The notes under the pieces: generated by a model
Told to the model about the DNA's origin: nothing
What the model saw: only the letters and a program-made list of their open reading frames with translations
The model's database searches: none
In this document: positions 1 through 5,930 of the stretch, in pieces
Layout of the letters: each line of letters starts with the position of its first letter
Position numbering within the stretch: the stretch's first letter is position 1
Translations under genes and position numbers: made by a program
Assembly (NCBI GenBank): GCA_934247875.1
Contig: CAKQJZ010000040.1
Location: 1-17,978, forward strand
Direction: 5' to 3'
Origin: an uncultured Spirochaetales bacterium
GTDB taxonomy: Bacteria; Spirochaetota; Spirochaetia; Sphaerochaetales; Sphaerochaetaceae
DNA: 17,978 nt

Positions 1-165
1 CACACATTTGAAAATTATGAATCTAGATAAACTTTCGATAATCATTTTTATTTCATTTGTAACCATTCTTTCTCTCTACCCCCTTTTATCGAACACCTTG
101 TACTGTTATCTCTATGTCTAGCAAAGAAATAGCTTTTCAAATTCCCATGGTGGATTTATTCTAAG
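1..165. other. Left-edge stretch with no supported gene
   Basis: I see no well-supported gene here. One frame is open from the left edge to a TAG at 119-121. Its first ATG (17) would give a 34-residue hydrophobic peptide, but there is no ribosome binding site before it. Another frame is open from base 1 to a TAA at 28-30 and could be the last few codons of a gene lying to the left. Neither can be confirmed from this window. Confidence 0.4.
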
Positions 166-220
166 TGCGAAAATATCCCGAAAATAATACGGAATTTATA
201 CGAAACAAATACGAAACGGA
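166..220 (+). repeat. Array 1 of 11-bp phased direct repeats (CGAAA core)
   Basis: Five consecutive 11-base units start at 166, 177, 188, 199 and 210: TGCGAAAATAT, CCCGAAAATAA, TACGGAATTTA, TACGAAACAAA and TACGAAACGGA. The bases C-G-R-A-A recur at positions 3-7 of every unit, and the spacer is less conserved. A sixth block at 221 keeps only TAC. The 11-bp period puts the cores on about the same face of the helix, as expected for cooperative binding of a protein. The array ends 26 bases before the helix-turn-helix gene at 247 and probably overlaps that gene's promoter, which would suit autoregulation. The role is inferred; the repeats are read directly. Confidence 0.8.
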
Positions 221-246
221 TACTTTCTTTTGGGGGAAAATAAGCT

Positions 247-549
247 ATGGACGAAGAGTATAAAGCTTTCAGAGCATATCTCAAGGATATCAATACTGCC
301 AGTCTCAAACAGCTTTGCAGGCTTGCAGGATTCACCGAAGACGAGATACCTTTCATAACTCTTTACTATGGAGAGAGAAAGACAGAGGACTGCATAGCAG
401 ACACACTCGGAGTGAGCGTTGACTGCTACCACAGGACAAAGAGACTCTTGATAAGAAAGCTTCAGCACTTCTGCCATACGCTATATTGGCCAGAGCTAAC
501 AGATTATGCGGAAAGGATACGAAGATTAGACGAAATTCTGCATAAATAA
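247..549 (+). CDS. Small sigma-region-4-like helix-turn-helix regulator
   Basis: This 100-residue protein is very probably a DNA-binding transcription regulator. Residues about 35-72 have the layout of a sigma-70 region 4 or ArpU-like phage helix-turn-helix. A first helix (FITLYYGERK) is followed by TEDCIADTLGVS, then a recognition helix ending in TKRLLIRKL. Charged helices flank the motif and there is no second domain or membrane segment. The ATG at 247 has a GGGGG purine tract (232-236) as its ribosome binding site, with a rather long spacing of 10. An array of 11-bp repeats lies just upstream, and a second array runs through the last 14 codons into the next intergenic gap, which makes this protein the natural candidate to bind them. 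It could be a late-gene activator of the phage-like module. The family assignment rests on pattern only. Confidence 0.7.
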   Translation: MDEEYKAFRAYLKDINTASLKQLCRLAGFTEDEIPFITLYYGERKTEDCIADTLGVSVDCYHRTKRLLIRKLQHFCHTLYWPELTDYAERIRRLDEILHK

Positions 550-572
550 AGGCGAAACTCTTACGAAACAAG
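507..572 (+). repeat. Array 2 of 11-bp phased direct repeats (CGAAA core)
   Basis: Six units in strict 11-base phase start at 507, 518, 529, 540, 551 and 562: TGCGGAAAGGA, TACGAAGATTA, GACGAAATTCT, GCATAAATAAA, GGCGAAACTCT and TACGAAACAAG. Five keep a CGRA core; the unit at 540 is degenerate. The first four units are also the 3' end of the helix-turn-helix gene (stop at 547-549), so coding and binding information overlap. The last unit matches the fourth unit of array 1 in 10 of 11 bases. The array ends about 27 bases before a TATAAA at 599-604, where an upstream activator array would sit. Confidence 0.72.
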
Positions 573-598
573 CCAGCGCTAAGGCTCCACAATGTAGC

Positions 599-604
599 TA
601 TAAA
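599..604 (+). promoter_or_regulatory. Putative -10 element (TATAAA) downstream of repeat array 2
   Basis: TATAAA sits about 10 bases before the ribosome binding site of the 626 gene. No recognisable -35 hexamer lies at the expected distance (about 576-581 reads GCGCTA). A -10 without a -35, preceded by a phased repeat array, fits an activator-dependent promoter. This is an inference from layout. Confidence 0.4.
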
Positions 605-625
605 ACCATATACAGGAGGATGAAT

Positions 626-1111
626 ATGGCAGAATTCGCAACAAATGGAAAAGCCAATGCTGGGCTTGCAACAGGCATTATCGGAACATCGCTTTCTGGA
701 CTGCTCACTTTAGGCAGTGGACTCTTAGGAAACGTCTATGGCAAATCATATTGCTCCGAAGACCACAACGTAAACAGATTCGAGCTTGATAAGGAACAGC
801 AGATTACAAAGCTTGAGACAGAGAATGCGCTTTTGAAGAGCAACATCTACACTGACTCAAAGATTGCTGATTCATACGCAAGACTCGACTCAAAAATCAG
901 AGACCTCGATTCTAGCTTCAACACATTCAAAGCTGAACAGGGTGTCGTAAATGCACAGGTAGTAGCTAACATCTCTGTAATGCAGAATCAGATCGCTACA
1001 CTCAATTCTCTGACAAAGACTGTTATACCAATCAACAATGTTTGCCCAGAGCCAATGAAGCGTTTCAACTCTTTCGTTGTTCCACCAGCTAATGAAACAG
1101 CAACAACATGA
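626..1111 (+). CDS. Conserved gut-phage-type protein with Gly-rich hydrophobic N-terminus and coiled coil
   Basis: The protein has 161 residues. The start is ATG 626 rather than the in-frame ATG at 620, because the AGGAGG at 614-619 abuts 620 but is 6 bases from 626. Residues about 10-38 are glycine-rich and hydrophobic (GLATGIIGTSLSGLLTLG). A charged heptad-like segment follows (about 50-95: DKEQQITKLETENALLKSN). The C-terminus carries a CPEPM-KRFNSFVVPP-type ending. From memory, this arrangement recurs in proteins of unknown function from gut tailed phages and prophages: Gly-rich hydrophobic start, 'VNR-E' motif, coiled coil, conserved Cys-Pro near the end. The function is unknown; a membrane-associated or virion-associated role is possible. 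It is the first gene after repeat array 2 and leads a tight run with the next two genes. Confidence 0.68.
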   Translation: MAEFATNGKANAGLATGIIGTSLSGLLTLGSGLLGNVYGKSYCSEDHNVNRFELDKEQQITKLETENALLKSNIYTDSKIADSYARLDSKIRDLDSSFNTFKAEQGVVNAQVVANISVMQNQIATLNSLTKTVIPINNVCPEPMKRFNSFVVPPANETATT

Positions 1112-1121
1112 GGGACATTGA

Positions 1122-1469
1122 ATGGCAACAAGAGAACAGCTCAAAGAAGCAGTAGCTCAGTACGCAGAAAGGGAACTCGCAGGTAAGACAGCAGGGCTTA
1201 AGAAGTGGGCTATACTACTAGCCCTGCCATCCATACTTGCAGTGCTTGATGACTTTCTCTCCAAGAACAAGGCTCTATTAATCACTGCCGGCTACATGAC
1301 TGAAGATGGAATGATTGACACATCGAGGCTAGTAGCTGAAGCAAAGGAGATAGCACGCTCCACAGGAGCTGTCACAGAGCACTTCCCTATTCTTGGAGAC
1401 ATCACATTCAGAGAGGACGATATCGAGTCGCTGGCTCGTTTGATAGGAGGAACCAATGAAACTAACTAA
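1122..1469 (+). CDS. Small phage-type protein of unknown function, hydrophobic centre
   Basis: The protein has 115 residues. The start at 1122 follows GAGGGA (1110-1115), which overlaps the previous gene's stop. An amphipathic, charged N-terminal helix (residues 1-27, QLKEAVAQYAERELAGKTAG) precedes a short hydrophobic stretch (about 27-42, KKWAILLALPSILAVLDDFL). The C-terminal half includes GAVTEHFPILGDITFREDDIESLARLI. I recall the same general plan in small proteins of gut phages, lying next to homologues of the upstream gene: 'ERE--GK--GLQKW' near the start and a 'G-ITF-E-D---L---I' ending. No function is known to me. The 3' end overlaps the next gene by 14 bases, so the two are probably translationally coupled. 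Confidence 0.65.
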   Translation: MATREQLKEAVAQYAERELAGKTAGLKKWAILLALPSILAVLDDFLSKNKALLITAGYMTEDGMIDTSRLVAEAKEIARSTGAVTEHFPILGDITFREDDIESLARLIGGTNETN

Positions 1470-1980
1470 GTTCGCTGACAAAATCGACCAGAACAAATCC
1501 TTGGAGCTATTAGCCATGCTTGACAAGGAGAACGAGGAGCTGAAGCTGAGGATAGCTGAACTCTTGATGAATGGACACCTCTGCGAGATGACTGCTATGG
1601 CTAAGGTTGAGAGGATGAGAGCACCTGTGCTCTTCTCAGCACCCGATGCGATCTTCAGAGTTAAGGAAGATGCGCAATACGCTCCAATGATTGAATACGC
1701 TCCAATGATTGAATACGCTCCAATGATTGAATACATGGAAGCCATGAATCTTCAAGCAACAGATTGCTATCAGAAGGTAGAGAACGCTTATGCAAAGGCT
1801 AGAGAGAAAGCAAATGCCCTGTCTTTTGAAGCTCCTGCAATTCCGCAGGATACCACCATCTGGGATGCTTATTATGCCATGGCTATGGTAATCTCTGATT
1901 ATTGGTTTTCTATCAATGGCGATATGGACAAAGCCGCCATGATGGCTTATGAAGTCGTATCGGATATTGATAGGAAGTGA
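1456..1980 (+). CDS. Hypothetical phage-module protein with three identical hexapeptide repeats
   Basis: I do not recognise this 174-residue protein. It starts inside the tail of the previous gene, after a strong TAGGAGG (1444-1450). The N-terminal 35 residues are charged and helical (LLAMLDKENEELKLRIAELL), probably a coiled coil. Residues 75-92 are three exact copies of YAPMIE, encoded by three identical 18-bp units. A helical C-terminal half with many Ala, Met and aromatic residues follows (YAMAMVISDYWFSINGDMDKA). There is no signal peptide or membrane segment. Its position third in the run suggests it belongs with the two preceding phage-type proteins. The last codons (IDRK) are echoed twice downstream in non-coding sequence. 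Confidence 0.6.
   Translation: MKLTKFADKIDQNKSLELLAMLDKENEELKLRIAELLMNGHLCEMTAMAKVERMRAPVLFSAPDAIFRVKEDAQYAPMIEYAPMIEYAPMIEYMEAMNLQATDCYQKVENAYAKAREKANALSFEAPAIPQDTTIWDAYYAMAMVISDYWFSINGDMDKAAMMAYEVVSDIDRK
1678..1731 (+). repeat. Perfect 18-bp tandem repeat, three copies, inside a CDS
   Basis: The unit TACGCTCCAATGATTGAA occurs three times without a mismatch at 1678, 1696 and 1714, and a fourth TAC follows. Each unit is six codons (YAPMIE), so gain or loss of units keeps the frame. Complete identity, including third codon positions, indicates recent slippage expansion. Confidence 0.93.
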
Positions 1981-2017
1981 TTGGTATTGATAGGAAACGA
2001 GTCTCTATTGATAAGAA
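1965..2017 (+). repeat. Three spaced copies of TATTGATARGAA
   Basis: TATTGATAGGAA occurs at 1965-1976 (inside the end of the preceding gene) and 1985-1996, and TATTGATAAGAA at 2006-2017. The starts are 20 and 21 bases apart, close to two helical turns. They may be protein-binding repeats or remnants of a duplicated gene tail, since each copy can encode I-D-R/K-K. Confidence 0.6.
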
Positions 2018-2060
2018 TCATCTCTCTATTTGTCCATGCTTTCCCAATGGGACAAAACTT

Positions 2061-2099
2061 CAAGCTCTATCTCTCTATGGTTTAAAGAGATAGGGCTTG
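2061..2099 (+). terminator. Long hairpin, probable terminator before the LRR gene
   Basis: A 14-base arm, CAAGCTCTATCTCT (2061-2074), pairs with AGAGATAGGGCTTG (2086-2099) through 13 Watson-Crick pairs and one G-T pair, with an 11-base loop. The sequence after it is T-rich (ATTTATGATTT) but has no clean T-run. It probably terminates or attenuates transcription from the first four genes, and may also stabilise a 3' end. Confidence 0.62.
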
Positions 2100-2174
2100 A
2101 TTTATGATTTCCCTAAAATTTGAGTTCTGAATATAAGATTGAAAAAAAGATAATAAAAGAAACGGAGAACCACT

Positions 2175-3647
2175 ATGTCCAAAAGAGCTTACTTGCTGAA
2201 TTTATTCAAAGATATCGCAGATGCCATCAGAGCCAAGACTGGTCAGACACGTTTATATGAGATTGAGGAGCTGCCCGATAGGATTATGGATATAAGCACT
2301 GGCACTACTACTCCTGCTCAGACAAAATCAGTTGAGATAACTTCCAATGGCAATCAGATCATTACTCCAGATGATGGATATGTTCTGGACAAAGTAAACC
2401 TAAGTGTAAGCGTTCCGCAGAATAACAGGAATAACGTGCTCATTGAAACCTATGGCGGAGGCAAGAGTCTTTATTCCTTCATAAAAACTATAGATTTATC
2501 AAATGTTGATTTGAGTAAAACAAATTCATTTCTTAATTTTCTTTCTTACTTTGAAAGTTTAGAGTCAATTAAATTTCCTAATTTTGTGGCACCTATCTGT
2601 GTTTTAAATGCCATGTTCCAGTCATGCAAATCACTGAAAAACATTGATTTGAGTTTTTTTCAAGGAGCTGTCGGCATAAGAGATATGTTTAGCGGTTGCT
2701 CTTCCCTTGAATCCATCAAATTCGGAAAAACCTTTGATTTTTCAAGTTTTGCATCTGATTATGGCACATCCGGCATGTTCTATGGTTGTAATGCGCTAAC
2801 ATCGCTGGATTTAAGCTCATGGATTAATACAAATACAATAAAAAATATGTCTAACATGTTCAATCAGTGTTCTAAACTAGAGCAATTAAACATAACATCT
2901 CTTGATACAAGTAATGTAACGAAATTTTCCAACATGTTTTATAATTGTAGAAAATTAACGTCCCTAGATCTTCGCCATTTCGATGTTTCGAAAGCAACTT
3001 CTTTGGATCAGATGTTTGTTCAGTGTTCCTCTCTTACTTTCTTGAATCTAGATGGTTGGGACACCAGTAATGTAACTGCTATTTATTATATGTTTTATGA
3101 GTGCGAATCTTTAACCGAGTTGAACGTAAATCATTTCAATATTGAAAAATGTTCTAGTTTAGGTGTTGTATTTACTGATTGTCGCAAATTGAAATCACTT
3201 GATTTAAGCAATTGGAATACAAGTAATATTGTTAGTTTAGATCAAACCTTTTCTAGATGTGAATCATTGGAAACCTTGAATGTAAGCACATGGGATACTA
3301 GCAAAGTAACAAAAATGGAAGGGACATTTAATCAATGTCTTAATCTTGATAATTTGGATTTAAGTTCTTGGAACACAGATAATGTAATATCAATGTCCAA
3401 AATGTTTTGGAGAGGACAACACGACGAAAAAAACGTAACTTTTGGAACAAACTGGGCAAGCAATGAAAAGCTTATGAATTTTGATATGTCATATTATAAT
3501 CTCACTCATGATTCTGCCCTTGATTTATTGAACAAACTCGCAACAAGAACTAACAACCCTACATTAAAATTCCATACTCATACTAAACCAAAGCTCTCTG
3601 CTGACGAGATCAAGATTGCAACCGACAAAGGCTGGGTTGTATCGTAA
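2175..3647 (+). CDS. BspA-type leucine-rich-repeat protein with tail-fibre-like N-terminus (probable receptor-binding protein)
   Basis: The protein has 490 residues and no signal peptide. Residues about 1-45 (NLFKDIADAIRAKTGQ, then EELPDRI) and about 50-85 (KSVEITSNGNQIITPDDGYV, then LDKVNLSVSVP) resemble the N-terminal modules of phage tail and baseplate-attached proteins in gut phages. From about residue 105 to 425 there are roughly ten repeats of about 24 residues. Each has an L-x-x-L-D-L-S-x-W-x-T-x-x-V core and an M-F-x-x-C-x-x-L turn, the BspA/DUF285 (PF03382) surface LRR type. The final 60 residues are non-repetitive. The repeat part looks more AT-rich than both ends. An intracellular LRR next to a lysis-like cassette fits a host-recognition tail protein better than a secreted adhesin. 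GGAG at 2164-2167 is the ribosome binding site. Confidence 0.8.
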   Translation: MSKRAYLLNLFKDIADAIRAKTGQTRLYEIEELPDRIMDISTGTTTPAQTKSVEITSNGNQIITPDDGYVLDKVNLSVSVPQNNRNNVLIETYGGGKSLYSFIKTIDLSNVDLSKTNSFLNFLSYFESLESIKFPNFVAPICVLNAMFQSCKSLKNIDLSFFQGAVGIRDMFSGCSSLESIKFGKTFDFSSFASDYGTSGMFYGCNALTSLDLSSWINTNTIKNMSNMFNQCSKLEQLNITSLDTSNVTKFSNMFYNCRKLTSLDLRHFDVSKATSLDQMFVQCSSLTFLNLDGWDTSNVTAIYYMFYECESLTELNVNHFNIEKCSSLGVVFTDCRKLKSLDLSNWNTSNIVSLDQTFSRCESLETLNVSTWDTSKVTKMEGTFNQCLNLDNLDLSSWNTDNVISMSKMFWRGQHDEKNVTFGTNWASNEKLMNFDMSYYNLTHDSALDLLNKLATRTNNPTLKFHTHTKPKLSADEIKIATDKGWVVS

Positions 3648-3677
3648 TTCAAATTATCACCACAAAGGAGACCACAC

Positions 3678-3902
3678 ATGAAAACAATCAAAGCAGACGA
3701 AGGACAGCTCATTCTATGGCGAGAGAGGAAGATAGCTACAGAATCTCTCTTTACTCCAGACGATTTCGATACATCGGTTCTTGAGTACATTTCTCAAGCA
3801 GAAGGCGAAAGGCTCAAGACTGAATGGGAAGAGGAAGAAAGAAGAGAAGCTGAAGCTTTGAGAGAAGAAGATTCTTCGAGAGTAGAAGATTCTCATAATT
3901 AA
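3678..3902 (+). CDS. Small acidic hypothetical protein following the tail-fibre-like gene
   Basis: The protein has 74 residues, and AAAGGAG (3664-3670) is a good ribosome binding site. The N-terminal half could form a small domain (LILWRERKIATESLFTPDDF). The C-terminal half is an extremely charged helix (GERLKTEWEEEERREAEALR) ending in a Ser/Glu/Asp tail. It lies 30 bases after the LRR gene, in the position where tailed phages often encode a small tail-fibre assembly protein or chaperone. I do not recognise a specific family, so that role is only suggested by location. Confidence 0.6.
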   Translation: MKTIKADEGQLILWRERKIATESLFTPDDFDTSVLEYISQAEGERLKTEWEEEERREAEALREEDSSRVEDSHN

Positions 3903-4032
3903 ATTTCTATCTCAAACAGTATCAAATCTCCCAAACCCTCTTTTCTCACTCATTATCTCTTTATAATATCTAAAATTAATCCTTGGTATTATCTTTCCCC
4001 TCTTCCCTATTCTCTTTTTTATTCTATCTAAT

Positions 4033-4437
4033 ATGGAAAAGCATGAAGAAAACAGAGACAGACAGCTCAAAAGGCTCAAAGAGACTATAGATATCCATGT
4101 CACTGATAAAGACTTGAAAGTGACTATGAATGAGGTTTACGACACATTGTCGCTTGTCAGCGCTGGTGTTGACGATGCGCATAACAGGCTTGATATCAGA
4201 AAAGACGAGAACTCAAAGCTCTCTCAGAAGATTACAGAGCTTGGTGCGCTTGTGTTCGAGTCCATGAAGCGTGTAGATGAAACCAATCGCAAGACCGCGC
4301 GCAACTCCAAAATCTCCATGATTTCGAATCTGATCGCTGTATTCTTCTCGCTCTTCTTGATATTCGGCGGGGCGGAAGCTCTTAGACAGCTCGGACTCAT
4401 CACTACAGCTATCAAGGCTATAGATATTGTAGTCTAA
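4033..4437 (+). CDS. Coiled-coil protein with C-terminal membrane segment (holin-accessory-like)
   Basis: The protein has 134 residues. Residues 1-95 are highly charged and helical (REN-DRQLKRLKETIDIHV, QKITELGALVFESMKRVDE). One hydrophobic segment lies at about 96-118 (SMISNLIAVFFSLFLIFGGA), followed by a short tail. A cytoplasmic helix followed by one C-terminal TM segment is the layout of XhlA-like and other small lysis-associated phage proteins, and a holin-like gene follows 23 bases later. No Shine-Dalgarno sequence precedes ATG 4033. No other start exists in this frame back to a TAA at 3964-3966. A TATTCT at 4020-4025 lies 7 bases before the ATG, so a leaderless transcript is possible. 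The exact family is unknown. Confidence 0.6.
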   Translation: MEKHEENRDRQLKRLKETIDIHVTDKDLKVTMNEVYDTLSLVSAGVDDAHNRLDIRKDENSKLSQKITELGALVFESMKRVDETNRKTARNSKISMISNLIAVFFSLFLIFGGAEALRQLGLITTAIKAIDIVV

Positions 4438-4460
4438 ATTTATAGAAAGGAGAGATAACC

Positions 4461-4919
4461 ATGGATATTCTCACCATCATCACAGCTTACTGTCAGCGGA
4501 TTGTCGGACAGATAGTAATGTTCTTGGCAACTGGTTTGCTATTTGAGTTCATTATCGAATGGATTAAGGCTGGTATCAAAAACAAGACTCAGAAGCCTGT
4601 ACCTCAGTACATTGGCATAATCATGGGGTTTGTTGCTTCAGCGCTTTACATCGTTTCAGCTTACTGGGCTAGCGTAACTGCTACTACAATCGGCTGGGAG
4701 ATTCCAGGCTCACCTGTTTTCCTCTATGTATGGTTCTGCATTTTCTACATCTATCAGTTCTCAGCTATGAAGGTTGCAAAGCCTATCTTCAAGAAGCTTC
4801 TCCCTGGTGTCTATGACATCAATTATGTTAAGCCAGTCAAAGAGAAGAAGGCTAAGACAAGTGCAGCAGACGAAGCTCTTTTTGAGCAGTTCAAGAAATG
4901 GAGTGAGGCTCAGCATTAA
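4461..4919 (+). CDS. Three-TM holin-like membrane protein
   Basis: The protein has 152 residues and starts at ATG 4461 after AAAGGAGAG (4446-4454). Three hydrophobic segments are visible at about residues 13-35 (GQIVMFLATGLLFEFIIEWI), 48-72 (YIGIIMGFVASALYIVSAYW) and 82-105 (PGSPVFLYVWFCIFYIYQF). A basic cytoplasmic tail follows (KPVKEKKAKTS). The size and topology fit a class I-type phage holin, and the two following genes look like a spanin pair. No holin family signature is certain to me, and it could be another small phage membrane protein. The stop and the next start overlap as TAATG at 4917-4921, indicating coupled translation. Confidence 0.6.
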   Translation: MDILTIITAYCQRIVGQIVMFLATGLLFEFIIEWIKAGIKNKTQKPVPQYIGIIMGFVASALYIVSAYWASVTATTIGWEIPGSPVFLYVWFCIFYIYQFSAMKVAKPIFKKLLPGVYDINYVKPVKEKKAKTSAADEALFEQFKKWSEAQH

Positions 4920-5443
4920 TGGATAAATTCTTTCTTGCCATAATAGGCGCATTTATGGTTATATTTGCAGTTCTGAAGATACAGTTGTTCTCTTCCAGGA
5001 GAAAGGCTGATAAAGCTATCTCTGAGAGTGCGAAAACCAAGACAGAAAAAGATGCTCTCCAAACGACTTTCGATGTTTCCGAAGCGCTGGCAAGAAAGCT
5101 TAAAGAGCTGAACTCTCAAAACGTGATTCCCCCTGTAGTGGCCGATGCTTTTTCCAATACTCCTTTGGAGACATCGGCTACTACACTTACACAAGAATCG
5201 AATAAAGATTCTTCCTTTAATAAAGAATCAAAATCTACTACATCAGTAAAAGAAGACAGGATAGACTTATCTTTTCCGCAATTTTTAAATAAAGAGAAAG
5301 AGACAGAATCCGAAGCAAAGAAAGAATTATATGTAGATTCTCAATTATCATCTTCCAAAACCAAAGATACACCACTATCCACAGACATAAGGGAAGCGAC
5401 AAAAGAACAGCTTAAACGCATCAGACAATTGAGGGGGCTATGA
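4919..5443 (+). CDS. Inner-membrane spanin-like protein: N-terminal TM and charged helix
   Basis: The protein has 174 residues. A single N-terminal hydrophobic segment (about residues 3-23, KFFLAIIGAFMVIFAVLKIQ) precedes a charged, coiled-coil-like stretch (about 28-65, RRKADKAISESAKTKTEKDA). A long, low-complexity Ser/Thr/Lys/Glu region follows, then a basic C-terminus (KEQLKRIRQLRGL). The start overlaps the upstream stop (TAATG), and the next gene, a lipoprotein, begins 1 base after this stop. A TM-plus-helix protein directly before a small lipoprotein is the Rz/Rz1 (i-spanin/o-spanin) arrangement of phages that infect outer-membraned hosts. Sequence conservation in spanins is poor, so the call rests on topology and order. 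The long disordered linker is unusual for a spanin. Confidence 0.5.
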   Translation: MDKFFLAIIGAFMVIFAVLKIQLFSSRRKADKAISESAKTKTEKDALQTTFDVSEALARKLKELNSQNVIPPVVADAFSNTPLETSATTLTQESNKDSSFNKESKSTTSVKEDRIDLSFPQFLNKEKETESEAKKELYVDSQLSSSKTKDTPLSTDIREATKEQLKRIRQLRGL

Positions 5444-5444
5444 T

Positions 5445-5756
5445 ATGATTATCGATTTCATCAAAGGCATAATTGCAATTCTAATTACTGTATTCTTGGT
5501 CTCATGTGCTACAGTGCCACAGGCGCAAGTGCCTACACTGCCATCTGATGATACGCTTCTAGAACAGCTCATTGACGAGCCAGCAAACGAGAATGATTTG
5601 CTCCACAACAACATTGTATTTGAGTACTTGTACGTCAATCAGAAGTTGCAGACTTACAATCTAATGAAGTACATATCCACACTAGCCAAAGACAAGAAGT
5701 CTTTAGATCTCTATGAAGGGAAAATAAAAGCCATAAATGATATCTATGGTTTATGA
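5445..5756 (+). CDS. Small lipoprotein, outer-membrane spanin-like
   Basis: The protein has 103 residues. The N-terminus (residues 1-21) is a lipoprotein signal: a lysine at 7, a hydrophobic core (GIIAILITVFLVSC) and a lipobox L-V-S-C with the modified cysteine at 21. The mature part starts ATVPQAQVPTLPSDD, which is proline-containing, and continues as an acidic-to-basic helical region. The ribosome binding site GAGGGGG lies just inside the end of the upstream gene. Following a TM/coiled-coil gene without a gap, it fits the o-spanin position. At about 82 mature residues it is longer than many o-spanins. An alternative is an unrelated phage-encoded lipoprotein such as an exclusion protein. Confidence 0.55.
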   Translation: MIIDFIKGIIAILITVFLVSCATVPQAQVPTLPSDDTLLEQLIDEPANENDLLHNNIVFEYLYVNQKLQTYNLMKYISTLAKDKKSLDLYEGKIKAINDIYGL

Positions 5757-5833
5757 ATATGGATTTATGGTATAGGAATATAGATTTATTTGAGAGAAAA
5801 ATATAAACTATATAAGGACTTATCCTAACCTAT

Positions 5834-5872
5834 AAAAAGGCTCCCCTCTAGTTTAGAAGGGAGTCTCTTTTT
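5834..5872. terminator. Bidirectional intrinsic terminator between convergent genes
   Basis: AGGCTCCC (5838-5845) pairs with GGGAGTCT (5859-5866), with one G-T pair, and part of the interior also pairs (TCTA with TAGA). On the + strand the stem is followed by TTTTT (5868-5872). On the - strand it is followed by the complement of AAAAA (5834-5838). It can therefore stop transcription both from the lysis-like cassette and from the 187-aa gene on the other strand. Confidence 0.85.
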
Positions 5873-5911
5873 AATCTTTTTATAAGAGTTCTTTTAATCT
5901 TTATAAGAGTC
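5869..5911. repeat. Imperfect tandem duplication of about 20-23 bp
   Basis: The block at 5869-5891 and the block at 5892-5911 share TTTTAATCTTT and TATAAGAGT, differing by a few inserted T bases. The duplication sits between the terminator and the stop of the 187-aa gene and is probably slippage in non-coding sequence. Confidence 0.75.
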
Positions 5912-5930
5912 TTTTTTATTATTCCTCTCA

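Noticed and set aside
2..121. Short hydrophobic open frame at the left edge, + strand
   Set aside because: Only 34 codons from its first ATG, no ribosome binding site, and AT-rich sequence; it could be the end of a gene to the left but cannot be shown.
166..220. 11-bp repeats considered as plasmid or phage replication iterons
   Set aside because: Possible in principle, but no replication initiator gene is nearby, and a second array precedes another gene's promoter, which favours regulation.
1678..1731. Repeat array considered as CRISPR
   Set aside because: Units are contiguous with no spacers, 18 bp long and in frame within a coding sequence.
1329..1745. 138-codon open frame on the - strand across two + genes
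   Set aside because: It is the antisense shadow of the 1122 and 1456 genes; its repeated SIIGAY motif is just the complement of the 18-bp repeat, and it has no initiation signal.
2175..3647. Diversity-generating retroelement target in the LRR protein
   Set aside because: No reverse transcriptase and no template repeat were seen; the C-terminus is not a C-type lectin-like variable region.
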